Assembly: GCA_963757265.1 (NCBI GenBank) | Contig: CAVWRA010000006.1 | Span: 1,550,001 to 1,614,000 of the forward strand | Direction of reading: 5' to 3' | Source of the DNA: CAIVVT01 sp963757265 | GTDB lineage: Bacteria; Acidobacteriota; Terriglobia; Bryobacterales; Bryobacteraceae | DNA: 64,000 nt | Shown here: positions 55,726-64,000 of the stretch, piece after piece | Layout of the letters: every line of letters starts with the position of its first letter | How positions within the stretch are numbered: the stretch's first letter is position 1 | Position numbers and translations under genes: made by a program | The notes under the pieces: model-generated | Database searches by the model: none | The model's input: the letters and a program-made list of their open reading frames with translations, nothing else | Told to the model about the DNA's origin: nothing

Positions 55726-56223
55726 TCACTCTGGTTTCTGGGACGCCGGCGGCCGAAGCCGCGCGTCGAAGCGGAAAGGTCCGGCGCGTGCGAGCGCGAT
55801 CTCCTTGAACCCCGCATGGCAAGGGTTCAGCAGGTAATTGTGCTCTTCAGGAATCAGGGCCGAAGGCACACGCAGGGCTGCGGAGTCGCCGCTTTCCAGC
55901 CACTTCGTTCCGATGTCTTGGGTGGCGCTGGAGATTTTGGGACCGTTCCAGCCCTCCGGCAGCGTGTGCGACGCCACGCTCTCGACTTTGTCGGTCTCGG
56001 GAATTTGGAAGCGCGCAAGGTGAATGTCCGTCGGCAGCCCTTCCTCGTTCGTTAGTTGGACCAGATACTCCAGCGCGGATAGCGCGCGGGATTCACTGCA
56101 ATAGACGACGGCCCGTCCTTTGTGATTCCAGCGGCCTCCGTATTTCGCGGCCCCATCGCCGCTAGACGGATCCAGCTCCCGGCCATTCTCGTCGTGGCCC
56201 TTCTGAAGACGGAAGACATCCAT
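55726..56223 (-). CDS. RES-domain toxin (NAD+-degrading family)
   Basis: 165 aa RES domain: Arg in MDVFRLQKG, GGRWNHKGRAVVYCSESRAL with the Arg and Tyr, ALEYLVQL with the Glu, and the Ser in ALRVPSALIPEEHNYLLNP. Family members such as MbcT use NAD+ phosphorolysis to stop growth. The antitoxin gene is immediately upstream on the same strand (7 bp). The C-terminus DARLRPPASQKPE is slightly extended. Convergent with rho, 48 bp apart. Confidence 0.9.
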   Translation of the reverse strand: MDVFRLQKGHDENGRELDPSSGDGAAKYGGRWNHKGRAVVYCSESRALSALEYLVQLTNEEGLPTDIHLARFQIPETDKVESVASHTLPEGWNGPKISSATQDIGTKWLESGDSAALRVPSALIPEEHNYLLNPCHAGFKEIALARAGPFRFDARLRPPASQKPE

Positions 56224-56230
56224 CGCGCCG

Positions 56231-56440
56231 CTAGCTTATCACTCCGTGCACGATCCTGCCCAGAATGTCCTCAACCTCTTGCGACCGGTTGAGCTCCAGG
56301 GCGCAGCGTTCGGGACTCTGCCAATCCAACACGGGGTTGGGCTTGTGCCACCACCGTTCCGCCATTTCGCGATCCCCGAACACCTGAATGGCGCGCGCCA
56401 GCAACGTCGGCTGTGGTGCAGGTCCCATTTCTGCCCCCAT
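56231..56440 (-). CDS. Short DUF2384 (MbcA/ParS/Xre type) antitoxin
   Basis: 69 aa from ATG 56440. Only the C-terminal toxin-binding DUF2384 region is present: LLARAIQVFGDREMAERWWH, KPNPVLDWQSPERCALELNR and VEDILGRIVHGVIS. Usual members have 100-150 aa with an N-terminal HTH; here the sequence before the domain (MGAEMGPAPQPT) has no HTH. The frame is open to 56548 without adding one. Either a short form or an N-terminally eroded antitoxin. Pairs with the RES toxin. Confidence 0.8.
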   Translation of the reverse strand: MGAEMGPAPQPTLLARAIQVFGDREMAERWWHKPNPVLDWQSPERCALELNRSQEVEDILGRIVHGVIS

Positions 56441-56700
56441 CTTAGCACCCGTCCGATTCCTCGACAAGCCAGGATCTCCTTTTCTATCTTTGACTTTCAG
56501 GTCAGGCACCCGCGCACGTGTCACCCACCATCCAACCTTTAGACTCAAGCCGCCGGCCGACAGCCCGCCTCCCTACCCCAAGCTGCACCTCTCTTGCCGC
56601 CCTCCCAAGCCCCCCACCATCCTCTGTCACGCTTATCGTCCTCCCAATCGATTCTGTAAGTATTTTAAAAATAAGGCGAAATTCTCATTGATCGGTGGTG

Positions 56701-56736
56701 ATTGTATGTGGGCGTTGCAGCTGGGCGGGATACAAT
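56701..56736. repeat. Inverted repeat ATTGTAT ... ATACAAT
   Basis: 7-bp perfect arms at 56701-56707 and 56730-56736 with a 22-base GC-rich centre. It could be a loose hairpin or two half-sites for a regulator. No function can be given. Confidence 0.4.
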
Positions 56737-56886
56737 CCAGCCCGTAGCGAGCATCGCCTACATAGGTGACTCCCTCAATCCGTCCGACCGTTCGCGCGCA
56801 CTTCGGCGCCGTTCCCACACCCCACCCTCGCCTGCGTCACACCCTTTAGAAGGCGAACATATCATTCAGCCCTCGCCCAGCGTCCC

Positions 56887-57029
56887 GCGACACGAGTGTC
56901 GCGTCGAATTGTCGGATTTCGACCCCAATTTGCTCTGCAAGCAACGCTCAAACCAGGGCTTAACTCGATTCGACACCCTGTCGCGTTTTCACCCCCGAAT
57001 TCGACACTTGTGTCGAAAAGCGTCGAATT
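56887..57029. promoter_or_regulatory. Cluster of TTCGAC/GTCGAA words with two palindromes
   Basis: GCGACAC-ga-GTGTCGC at 56887-56902 and TTCGACAC-tt-GTGTCGAA at 57000-57017 are near-perfect dyads of the same core CGACAC-nn-GTGTCG. The hexamer TTCGAC or its complement occurs six times in 125 bp (56903, 56918, 56969, 57000, 57012, 57022). This density suggests binding sites for one regulator, perhaps of the downstream gene pair. Confidence 0.5.
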
Positions 57030-57078
57030 TGGCCCTCCGCCGTTCGTAATCCTACCGTCGCCCCTCCACCGGAAATGC

Positions 57079-57107
57079 TTGACACGGCCCTCTATCCTAT
57101 TGATAGG
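57079..57107 (+). promoter_or_regulatory. Possible promoter with an operator-like dyad
   Basis: TTGACA at 57079-57084, then about 17 bases, then GATAGG at 57102-57107. The dyad CCTAT-tg-ATAGG (57096-57107) overlaps the -10, where a repressor would act. It is 360 bp before the oxidoreductase gene. The -10 is weak, so this is tentative. Confidence 0.4.
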
Positions 57108-57466
57108 GATTGACTTACGCAACTCCGGCCACATCGGCCGTCCAGCGCGCTCAAGCCGTCCGAAGTTCTTTGACAACAGCACATAAAATGCCCAGAACTA
57201 CCTCTGGATAGCCACTCCAAATCGCTGAATTGAAAGCTGAAACTCAACAATTGGCTTTGTTCCTCACATTTTCTTTTTGGGCCTCCGGACGCGCCGCTCG
57301 CACTCGTCTCGTTGACGTCTTCGCGGCCTCAGGCCTCACCCGTCCCGGCATTGGTCCGGGCCGCAGTGCCACTCGCGCAGCGGTCAGGCAAGCAGCGTTC
57401 CAGGTTGAACTGCCCCCCACTCTTGGCATATACTCCCGACAGCTTCCCTGGAGTTTCACGCCACTC

Positions 57467-58828
57467 ATGCCAGTCCCTTCCCGCCGGACCTTTTTGACCG
57501 CAGTGTCGGCTGCTTCCTACATGCGCGTCCTGGGCGCCAATGACCGCGTCCAGGTCGGCTTCATCGGCTGCGGCCTGATCGGGCTGCGCCACATCGCCGA
57601 TTTCAAGCAGTTCCCGGACGCCGATCTGACCGCCGTTTGCGACGTCTACGAGCCGCGCATCGAATACGCCCAGGCCCACTGCGGCTCCCGACCCAGGGGC
57701 TATCATGATTTCCGTAAATTATTGGAAAATAAGGATGTTAACGCCGTAGTCGTCTCCACCCCCGACCACTGGCATGCCCTGCCCACCATCCTCGCCTGCG
57801 CCGCCGGCAAGGACGTCTACGTCGAGAAGCCGATGACCCTGTTCGTCCGCGAGGGCCGCTGGATGACGACTGCCGCGCGGCGCTACAACCGCATCGTCTG
57901 CGTGGGCACGCAGGGCCGCAGCGGCACCCATATCCCTGAAGTGATGGAGCTGCTGCGCCAGCGCACCGCCGGCCAGATCCACAGCGTCCGCTTCAGCGCC
58001 TATCGCAATATCATGCCCGGCTTCGGCCGGCCTGCCGACGGCCCTCCGCCCGCCGGTCTGGACTACGACCTGTGGCTGGGCCCCGCTCCCGAGCGTCCCT
58101 ACAATCCCAATCGCAGCCTCTATCACTTCCGCTGGTTCTGGGATTACTCCGGCGGCCAGATGACCAACCTCGGCGCCCACGACATGGACCTGGTTCACTT
58201 CCTGCTCGGTGCCACGGCTCCCAAAAGCGTCGATTCGGCGGGCGGGCGTTACGCGCTTCAGGACAATGGCGAGACGCCCGACACTCAGGATGCCGTCTGG
58301 GAGTATCCGGGGTTCCTGGTCGAGGGCTCGTTCCGTGAGGCCTCGGGGTCCCGGCGCGGCTCCGGCGGCACGGCTAGCAGCCTGGCCGGAGTCCAGTTCT
58401 GCGGAACACAGGGCCTCCTGGCCGTTTCCCGCGGTGGCTACGAGTTCGTCCCCGACATGCGCATCGTGCCCGAAAGCGCCATTCCGCCTTGGTCCGCGCC
58501 GCCCGGCCACCCCCAAGCCGCCGACGTGACGCCCACCCCTTACGCCCAGCCGCGCAAGGGCTCCGGGGACGCGCCGGAGCCTATGATCCACCACGCCCGT
58601 CACTTCCTGGATTGCGTGAAGTCGCGCCAGCGCCCCGTCGCCGACGTCGAGGACGGCCATCGTGTCGCCGTCTCCTGTCACCTCGCCAATCTGTCGCTGC
58701 AACTCGGCCGCAAGCTGGTGTGGGATGCGGACAAGGAGGAGATCGTGGGCGACCGCGAGGCCAACGCCCTTCTCGTCCGCCCGTATCGCAAACCGTGGGA
58801 TGACGTTCTGAGGAGTCTTAACCTATGA
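57467..58828 (+). CDS. Gfo/Idh/MocA-family oxidoreductase with Tat signal
   Basis: 453 aa. Twin-arginine type leader (SRRTFLTAVSAAS) and then the Rossmann fold VQVGFIGCGLIGLRH, STPDHWHALPTILACAAGKD, the EKP motif in VYVEKPMT, and the C-terminal alpha/beta domain (WFWDYSGGQMTNLGAHDMDL). Uses NAD(P) on a sugar or inositol-like substrate; export suggests a periplasmic role. ATG 57467 is chosen as the start of the Tat leader; the frame is open to 57230. Its stop overlaps the next gene by four bases. Confidence 0.88.
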   Translation: MPVPSRRTFLTAVSAASYMRVLGANDRVQVGFIGCGLIGLRHIADFKQFPDADLTAVCDVYEPRIEYAQAHCGSRPRGYHDFRKLLENKDVNAVVVSTPDHWHALPTILACAAGKDVYVEKPMTLFVREGRWMTTAARRYNRIVCVGTQGRSGTHIPEVMELLRQRTAGQIHSVRFSAYRNIMPGFGRPADGPPPAGLDYDLWLGPAPERPYNPNRSLYHFRWFWDYSGGQMTNLGAHDMDLVHFLLGATAPKSVDSAGGRYALQDNGETPDTQDAVWEYPGFLVEGSFREASGSRRGSGGTASSLAGVQFCGTQGLLAVSRGGYEFVPDMRIVPESAIPPWSAPPGHPQAADVTPTPYAQPRKGSGDAPEPMIHHARHFLDCVKSRQRPVADVEDGHRVAVSCHLANLSLQLGRKLVWDADKEEIVGDREANALLVRPYRKPWDDVLRSLNL

Positions 58829-59856
58829 CCCGCCGCAACTTCCTGGCCACTTCCGCCCTCGGCACCGCAGCGCTGGCCCAGTCGCCACAGACGTCGCCGG
58901 CGCCCCCGCCGCGCACCTCGATGGGGCTGACCCCGGACGCCTTCGCCATCCTGCGCCCGCCCCGCACGGCGCTCGAGTTCCTCGACCAGGCCCACTCCAT
59001 CGGCGCGGGCGGCGTCCAGGCCACGCTCGCGTCCCTCGATCCCGACTACCTCAAGCGCGTGCGCCGGCGCACGGAAGAGCTGGGCATGTACTTCGAATTA
59101 CTGGTCCCCTTGCCGGGCGAAGACACGACCCAGTTCGAAGCGACCGTCCGTGCGGGCAAGGAAGCCGGCGCGCTGTGCATCCGCTCGGTGTGCCTGGTCG
59201 GCCGGCGATATGAGACCTTCGCCACTCTCGACCAGTGGAAGAGCTTCGTGGCGGACTCCAAGGCCAGGCTCGCCCGCGCCGTCCCGATCGTCGAGCAGCA
59301 TCGCCTGCCGTTAGGGCTCGAGAACCACAAGGACTGGACCGCCGAAGAGATGCCGGCGCTGCTGAAGTCTTACTCCAGCGAGTACCTGGGCGCCAACATC
59401 GACTTCGGCAACAACCTCTCCCTCCTGGACGACCCGATGGAGCTGATCGAAGCCCTGACGCCGTTCGTCATCAACACCCACATCAAGGACATGAGCGTCG
59501 AGGAGTATGCCGACGGCTTTCTGATGTCGGAGGTCCCGCTCGGCCAGGGCTTTCTCGACCTGAAACGGATTGTCCCGCTGCTCCAAAGCAAGCGCCCCGG
59601 CCTGCGCTTCTCGCTCGATATGATCACGCGCGATCCGCTGAAGATCTCCTGCCTGACGGACAAGTACTGGGTCACGTTTCCTGGCCGCAACGGCCGCTAC
59701 CTGGCCCGCACTCTGGCCCTGGTTCGCGCCAACAAGCCGCGCCGGCCGCTGCCGCGCGTGACCGGCCTCGACCGCGACTCTCAGCTCCGGCTGGAGATGG
59801 ACATCCTGACCGAGTGTCTGACCTACGCCCGCGACCAGCTCGGACTGAAAGCCTGA
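58825..59856 (+). CDS. Sugar phosphate isomerase/epimerase-type TIM barrel protein with Tat-like leader
   Basis: 343 aa. Leader MTRRNFLATSALGTAALAQS resembles a Tat signal. The xylose-isomerase-like barrel has HRLPLGLENHKDWTAEEMPA, YLGANIDFGNNLSLLDDPME, LTPFVINTHIKDMSVEEY and LRFSLDMITRDPL, with metal-ligand positions (Glu, Asp, His, Asp) in these strands. Starts in the stop of the oxidoreductase gene (ATGA). The pair is common in planctomycete and acidobacterial genomes and probably handles one sugar pathway; the substrate is unknown. Confidence 0.85.
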   Translation: MTRRNFLATSALGTAALAQSPQTSPAPPPRTSMGLTPDAFAILRPPRTALEFLDQAHSIGAGGVQATLASLDPDYLKRVRRRTEELGMYFELLVPLPGEDTTQFEATVRAGKEAGALCIRSVCLVGRRYETFATLDQWKSFVADSKARLARAVPIVEQHRLPLGLENHKDWTAEEMPALLKSYSSEYLGANIDFGNNLSLLDDPMELIEALTPFVINTHIKDMSVEEYADGFLMSEVPLGQGFLDLKRIVPLLQSKRPGLRFSLDMITRDPLKISCLTDKYWVTFPGRNGRYLARTLALVRANKPRRPLPRVTGLDRDSQLRLEMDILTECLTYARDQLGLKA

Positions 59857-59875
59857 CGGCGCTGCAGTGGTGGGC

Positions 59876-62290
59876 TCAGTTGTCCTTCAGTTCTACAATT
59901 GTCGCTCCATTGCCTCCCTCGGAAGGCGGCGCGAAGTAGAACTTCTCGACGTTGGGGTTGCGCTTGAGCATCTGGTGGACCATCTTGCGCAGAACGCCCA
60001 TCCCGTGCCCGTGAACGATGCGGATGCGCACCACTCCGGCGAGAATCGCGGAGTCGAGGAAGCGCTCCACCTCTTCTTCTGCTACGTCTGACGTTTTTCC
60101 GATCAGGTTGATCTCCCTGGTTAGCGTATCCCAGCGTGGGCCAGCCTCGAAGGAGACGCCTTTGGGGAGCTTGATCCCGCCCGGCGCATCCGGCAGAACT
60201 TCAATTACCTCATTTGACGGTATCTGCATCTTCAGGAAACCAACGGCCACTTCCAGGGTGCCATTGGGCAGGATTCTCAATAATTTGGCCGGCTCGCTGA
60301 CGTCGCGTAACCGGACCCGGCAACCTTCGTGCAGCGCCTCTTTGGCGACCTCGGGCGCGGGCTTGCGGTTCTCTTTGATCGCCTCGACCGACTCCTGGTA
60401 CTCGCGGCGTGTGCGAGCGGCCTGGCGCAGCGCGCCTTCGGCCGCCTTGCGCTGCTCCGGGGCGGACAGCACCCGGTCGATGACCCGCGCCGCCTGCTCC
60501 TCGAAGCGCTTCTGCGCCGCGGCCGCCTGTTCCTCGATTTGCCGGATCCTCTGGCCGGCCTGCTTCTCCATCTCGCGGGCCAACTCCTGCTTGGACTCGT
60601 CCAACTCGCGCTCGAGCGCGCGCAGGCGTTCGGTCTCCTCCGCCGCCTCCTGGACCTTCGCCTCCAGGCGGTTGAGGAACAAGGCGATATCCCGCTCCGT
60701 GCGAGACATCGCGGCGCGCGCCCGTTCGATCAGGTGCGGCGGCAGACCGAGCCGCGAGGCGATGTCGAGCCCGGCCGACTTGCCCGGTGCGCCGGTCCTC
60801 AGCACGAAGGTCGGCTCCAGGGTCTCCTCATTGAAACCCATCGAGGCGTTGAGCACGCCCTCGGTATTGGAGCCGTACACCTTGATGGCCAGCAGGTGGG
60901 TCGAAGCCAGCGTGAACGCGCCGTAGTGGCGGAACTCCTCCAGGATCGCCACGCCCAGCGCGCCGCCCTCCTCCGGGTCGGTGGCTCGTCCCAGTTCATC
61001 CAGCAGCACCAGCGCGCCCGGCGCGGCCAGTTCCACCATCTCGCGGATGCGCGCCACATGGGCGCCGAAGGTCGAAAGGCTCTGTTCGATGGACTGGTTG
61101 TCGCCGATGTCGGCCAGCACGTCGGGAAACAGCGGCAGCTCCGCCTCGGCCGCGGGGACCGGCAGGCCCGACTGTGCCATCAGCGCCAGGAGTCCGACCG
61201 TCTTCATGGCCACGGTCTTGCCGCCGGTGTTGGGTCCGCTGATGAGCAGCGTGCGGCGCACGCCGTCCAGGCCGAGCGACACCGGCACGACCGGCTTGTG
61301 CTGCCGGCGCAGGATGTCCTCGAGCAGCGGGTGCCGCGCGTCCCTCAGCATCAGCCTGGGCTGATCCTCAGGTGCGAATCGCGGGATCGTGCAGCGGAAC
61401 TCTTCGGCGAAGCGGGCCTTGGCGAAGATGCAGTCGAACTCGCCCAGCGCCCGCACTGCGGCGCGAATCTCGGGCGCGTGCTCCCGCAGCCGCGCGGTGA
61501 GTTCGCGCAAGATTCGGTGCACCTCGCGCAGCTCCTCCTCGGTGAGGCGCACCAGGTCGTTGTTCAGCTCAATGGTCTCCAGCGGTTCGAGGAACAGCGT
61601 CGCGCCGCTGCCGCTCGAGCCGTGCACCACGCCCGGCACGCGCTTGCGGGCGCCGGGGATCACGGGCACGACGAAGCGGTCATTGCGCAAGGTGATGAAT
61701 TCCTCCTGCAGCAGCCCCTCGTCGCGGTGCTGTTTGAGGAAGCGTTCGAGCGAGTCCTGGATGCGCTTGCGCTGGCGCTCCATTTCACGGCGGATCCGCG
61801 CCAGCGCCGCACTGGCGTCGTCGGCCACGCTGCCGTCGGGCAGAATCCGGCCCGAGATCTCGCGCAACAGCGGGCGAAAATCGCCCAGCGCGCCGGCGTG
61901 CGCCGCCAGCCGCGGGTAGACCTTCGAGAACGCGCAGAGCGCGCCCTTCACCTGGAACGAGCGTTCGAGCGTGACGACGAGAGCCGCGATCTCCAGGCCC
62001 TCCAGCACCGCGCCCTCGATCCGCAGCTTGGCCGCCGTGGCTTCGGAATCGGGCAGGTCGGAGAAGCGCAGGCGCACTGGAGTCTCACCGGGACGCGTAG
62101 CCGGGCGCGCGGCGTCGGCGATGTAAGCGATCGCCTCGGCCGTCTCGGCCAGCGCGGCTTCGAGGGTCTGCCGATCGATCTGGGGCTCGGTCGCGGCCAG
62201 CAGGCGGCGGCCGGCCTCGCTGCTGACATAGCGGCCGACCAGCTCCAGCAGCCGTCCATACTCCAGTAAATCGAGGCTCTCCTGGTTCAA
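59876..62290 (-). CDS. mutS2: Endonuclease MutS2
   Basis: 804 aa. MutS core without mismatch domain I; Walker A SGPNTGGKTVAMKT with Lys358, then SIEQSLSTFGAHVARI and Walker B LVLLDELGRATDPEEGGAL. A long coiled coil (about 515-640: LNRLEAKVQEAAEETERLRA) and a C-terminal Smr nuclease domain with IRIVHGHGMGVLRK. Family members limit recombination or rescue collided ribosomes. Start TTG 62290 overlaps the nudix stop by four bases. A 646-aa frame on the other strand is a shadow. Confidence 0.95.
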   Translation of the reverse strand: MNQESLDLLEYGRLLELVGRYVSSEAGRRLLAATEPQIDRQTLEAALAETAEAIAYIADAARPATRPGETPVRLRFSDLPDSEATAAKLRIEGAVLEGLEIAALVVTLERSFQVKGALCAFSKVYPRLAAHAGALGDFRPLLREISGRILPDGSVADDASAALARIRREMERQRKRIQDSLERFLKQHRDEGLLQEEFITLRNDRFVVPVIPGARKRVPGVVHGSSGSGATLFLEPLETIELNNDLVRLTEEELREVHRILRELTARLREHAPEIRAAVRALGEFDCIFAKARFAEEFRCTIPRFAPEDQPRLMLRDARHPLLEDILRRQHKPVVPVSLGLDGVRRTLLISGPNTGGKTVAMKTVGLLALMAQSGLPVPAAEAELPLFPDVLADIGDNQSIEQSLSTFGAHVARIREMVELAAPGALVLLDELGRATDPEEGGALGVAILEEFRHYGAFTLASTHLLAIKVYGSNTEGVLNASMGFNEETLEPTFVLRTGAPGKSAGLDIASRLGLPPHLIERARAAMSRTERDIALFLNRLEAKVQEAAEETERLRALERELDESKQELAREMEKQAGQRIRQIEEQAAAAQKRFEEQAARVIDRVLSAPEQRKAAEGALRQAARTRREYQESVEAIKENRKPAPEVAKEALHEGCRVRLRDVSEPAKLLRILPNGTLEVAVGFLKMQIPSNEVIEVLPDAPGGIKLPKGVSFEAGPRWDTLTREINLIGKTSDVAEEEVERFLDSAILAGVVRIRIVHGHGMGVLRKMVHQMLKRNPNVEKFYFAPPSEGGNGATIVELKDN

Positions 62291-62775
62291 CGTGCCTTCC
62301 TGGACTGCAGCATCGCAATCGCCTTGTGGATGACGCCGGCCGTGCCGGAAGCCATTTTCAGGGCCTGCATCTCATCCAAGGTGAACCAACCGGCGTCGGC
62401 CACGTCGCTCGCCGCCTGCACGGTTCCACTCTCGACCTGGCACAGGTAATCCACTATCACGTAATGAAACTCGGTGCGCCCCTCGCGATCCGGCATAATG
62501 CGTTCGAACACGGCGGCGATGCCGGCGGGCGTCACGTTCAGGCCAGTCTCCTCCAGTATCTCGCGGCGCACGGCGGCCTCCAGACGTTCCCCGGTTTCGA
62601 CCAGGCCGCCGGGCAGGGTCCACCAGCCTTTCAGCGGCTCCTGGCCGCGTTGGATCAGCAGAATCATCCCCTCGCGGAAGACGACCGCGCCTACGCCGAG
62701 CAGCGGCCGCTCGGGATAGCGCCGGCTGGGGCTGCCCGAACCGTCCACGGAGGTTTCCAGCTCTTGATCACTCAT
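62287..62775 (-). CDS. NUDIX hydrolase
   Basis: 162 aa. Nudix box residues G-x5-E-x7-REUxEExGU are all present in the stretch from PGGLVETGERLEAAV to RREILEETGL. N-terminal RPLLGVGAVVFREGMILLIQ and WWTLPGG suggest the ADP-ribose/ADP-sugar or MutT-like branch. Substrate cannot be set from sequence. Co-transcribed with mutS2 by overlap. Divergent from the PQQ gene. Confidence 0.9.
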   Translation of the reverse strand: MSDQELETSVDGSGSPSRRYPERPLLGVGAVVFREGMILLIQRGQEPLKGWWTLPGGLVETGERLEAAVRREILEETGLNVTPAGIAAVFERIMPDREGRTEFHYVIVDYLCQVESGTVQAASDVADAGWFTLDEMQALKMASGTAGVIHKAIAMLQSRKAR

Positions 62776-63075
62776 TTGGTATCGAAGTACCCCGCGCCCA
62801 CGTCTAAACGATCAATCGAGAGACCGTGCGCTTTCATTCTAGCTAGGCGACGCGGCCAGGTTCAGCAGGGGCAGATGAGGTCCGAGCGCACCACGGCGTT
62901 TCGGGTGCAGTAGTCGGCGGTCCGCGCCGCGCGCACCGCCAAGGTGAGCGGGAACCGGGATGGGGCGCCGGCGGCCGGGGTGCGCATCGTCCTCCAGACT
63001 GAGAATCTCCGCGGGCTGGTCCACTCGCAGGGGCGCACCCCAGGCGCCCCGGCCTCGCGTATCATTGATAAACAC
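62776..63075. other. Divergent spacer between nudix-mutS2 and a PQQ dehydrogenase gene
   Basis: 300 bp of GC-rich sequence with no gene on either strand. I see no clear promoter pair or dyad. The frames open on the minus strand here continue into the downstream gene and are shadows. Confidence 0.5.
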
Positions 63076-64000
63076 ATGATGCAAGGCACGACTCTTCTGG
63101 GACTGGCATTGGCCTGCGGCGCGTGCGGCACGGCCTTGATTGCCGCGGATGATACTCCGGCTGAGCGGGAATGGCGCGCCTATGGCGGCGGGCCGGCGCA
63201 CACCCACTACAGCCCGCTCCAGCAGATCGACCGGACCAACGTGGCGCGCCTGGTCCAGGTCTGGAGCTATGACAGCGGCGATGCGTTCGAGGGTTCCGAG
63301 ATGGAGGGCACTCCTCTGATCGCGCATGGAGTGGCGTACGTCACGACGCCCAAGTTGCGCCTCATCGCGCTCGATGCGGCGACGGGCCGGGAGGTGTGGC
63401 AATTCGATCCGCACAACGGCGCGCCGGGAACCAGCAAGTATCGCAATCGCGGGCTGATGTACTGGGAAAGCCGCGAGGATGCCGGCAAGTCGCGGCGTCT
63501 GTATTATTCCGTCGATGAGAAGTTCTACTCGATCGACGCGCGCACGGGCCGGCCCGATCCGGCGTTCGGCTACGGCGGATACATCAACCTGAAGGAGGGC
63601 CTGGGCCGCAAGATCGAGAACACGCCGGTGACCGTGACCTCGCCCGGCGCGGTGTATCGCGATCTGATCATCGTCGGCTGCCTGGACAGCGAGGGGCTGC
63701 CCGCGGCGCCGGGCGATATCCGGGCCTACGATGCGCGCAGCGGCGAGATGAAGTGGGCCTTTCACACTATTCCTTATCCCAACGAGCCGTTCGCCGAGAC
63801 GTATCCGCCGAATGCGCGCGAGTATCTGGGCGCGGCCAACAGTTGGGCCGGCCTGACGCTCGACGAGAAGCGCGGGATGCTGTTCGTGCCGACCGGATCG
63901 ACGTCTTTCGACTTCTACGGTGCGAATCGCATTGGCGACAATGTGTACGCAAATTGTTTGATCGCGCTGGATGCTGGAACCGGGCGCAGGGTCTGGCATT
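63076..64000 (+). CDS. PQQ-dependent dehydrogenase (quinoprotein glucose dehydrogenase type), 3' end outside window
   Basis: 308 residues before the edge, out of about 600-700. Lipoprotein-like leader MMQGTTLLGLALACGACG, then WRAYGGGPAHTHYSPLQQID, RTNVARLVQVWSYDSGD and the propeller blade motifs (ALDAATGREVWQFDP, LIALDAGTGRRVW), with W motif spacing typical of the eight-bladed PQQ fold. Oxidises a sugar or alcohol in the periplasm and feeds electrons to the chain. ATG 63076 or 63079. The catalytic part lies mostly beyond the window. Confidence 0.85.
   Translation, partial: MMQGTTLLGLALACGACGTALIAADDTPAEREWRAYGGGPAHTHYSPLQQIDRTNVARLVQVWSYDSGDAFEGSEMEGTPLIAHGVAYVTTPKLRLIALDAATGREVWQFDPHNGAPGTSKYRNRGLMYWESREDAGKSRRLYYSVDEKFYSIDARTGRPDPAFGYGGYINLKEGLGRKIENTPVTVTSPGAVYRDLIIVGCLDSEGLPAAPGDIRAYDARSGEMKWAFHTIPYPNEPFAETYPPNAREYLGAANSWAGLTLDEKRGMLFVPTGSTSFDFYGANRIGDNVYANCLIALDAGTGRRVWH

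Larger units (their letters stand above)
56441..57466. other. About 1 kb without genes between a TA pair and an oxidoreductase gene
   Basis: Open frames here on both strands have no protein-like features. The GC content is lower than around it. Contents seen: ATTGTAT/ATACAAT inverted repeat at 56701-56736, a cluster of TTCGAC/GTCGAA words with two palindromes at 56887-57029, and a possible promoter at 57079-57107 for the rightward gene pair. Confidence 0.6.

Noticed and set aside
60329..62269. 646-aa open frame on the plus strand opposite mutS2
   Set aside because: Arg/Gln/Ala-rich antisense shadow; mutS2 has all expected domains on the other strand.
62839..63999. 386-aa minus-strand frame at the right edge
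   Set aside because: Opposite to a PQQ dehydrogenase with clear propeller motifs; His/Arg-rich shadow.

Overview
The window looks like a chromosomal segment of a high-GC Acidobacteriota bacterium, probably of the Bryobacterales/Solibacterales type. This is an inference from family resemblance: Tat-exported Gfo/Idh/MocA oxidoreductase plus sugar isomerase pair, ASPIC/UnbV protein, several toxin-antitoxin pairs, SRDREGA-type repeats. No rRNA or tRNA gene and no CRISPR array was seen.

Layout. 1-8.0 kb is an accessory zone: a glycolate oxidase FAD subunit cut by the window edge, a triple palindromic repeat, an OprB-type porin, a hicBA pair with a shortened toxin, a HEAT-repeat protein, a MazF-type toxin-antitoxin pair split by a 182-bp MITE-like element, a 15-unit 33/36-bp tandem array and an IS110-family transposase. 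8.0-9.7 kb holds a frameshifted FG-GAP/ASPIC-UnbV protein. 9.8-23.2 kb is a phosphate-uptake island: a leftward cluster (pstS, pstC, pstA, pstB, second pstS) divergent from a rightward cluster (phoR kinase, outer-membrane porin, third pstS, pstC, pstA, pstB, phoU). No phoB-like regulator is visible between them. The divergent spacer carries Pho-box-like direct repeats.

23.6-44.1 kb is a continuous str/S10/spc/alpha ribosomal superoperon, rpsL to rplQ, with fusA, tuf, secY, map, a divergent infA, rpmJ and rpoA. It ends in a strong hairpin terminator. 44.5-55.7 kb holds protein-quality-control and one-carbon genes: hsp20, metK, ahcY (its stop codon lies in a second copy of the 182-bp element), tig, clpX, lon, engB and rho. 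55.7-57.2 kb has a RES/DUF2384 toxin-antitoxin pair and about 1 kb without genes. The right end has an oxidoreductase/isomerase pair, then leftward nudix-mutS2, and a PQQ-type dehydrogenase cut by the window edge.

At least four genes (ASPIC/UnbV gene, pstC, lon, engB) are each interrupted by one extra base, and one pstS has an amber codon plus a missing base. Because lon and engB are core genes, read or assembly error is the simplest explanation, so these breaks should not be read as pseudogenes without checking the raw reads. The best candidates for novelty are the 182-bp TA-flanked element that cuts a toxin-antitoxin pair at its junction, the triple palindrome at 1.1-1.3 kb, and the tandem array beside the IS110 element.
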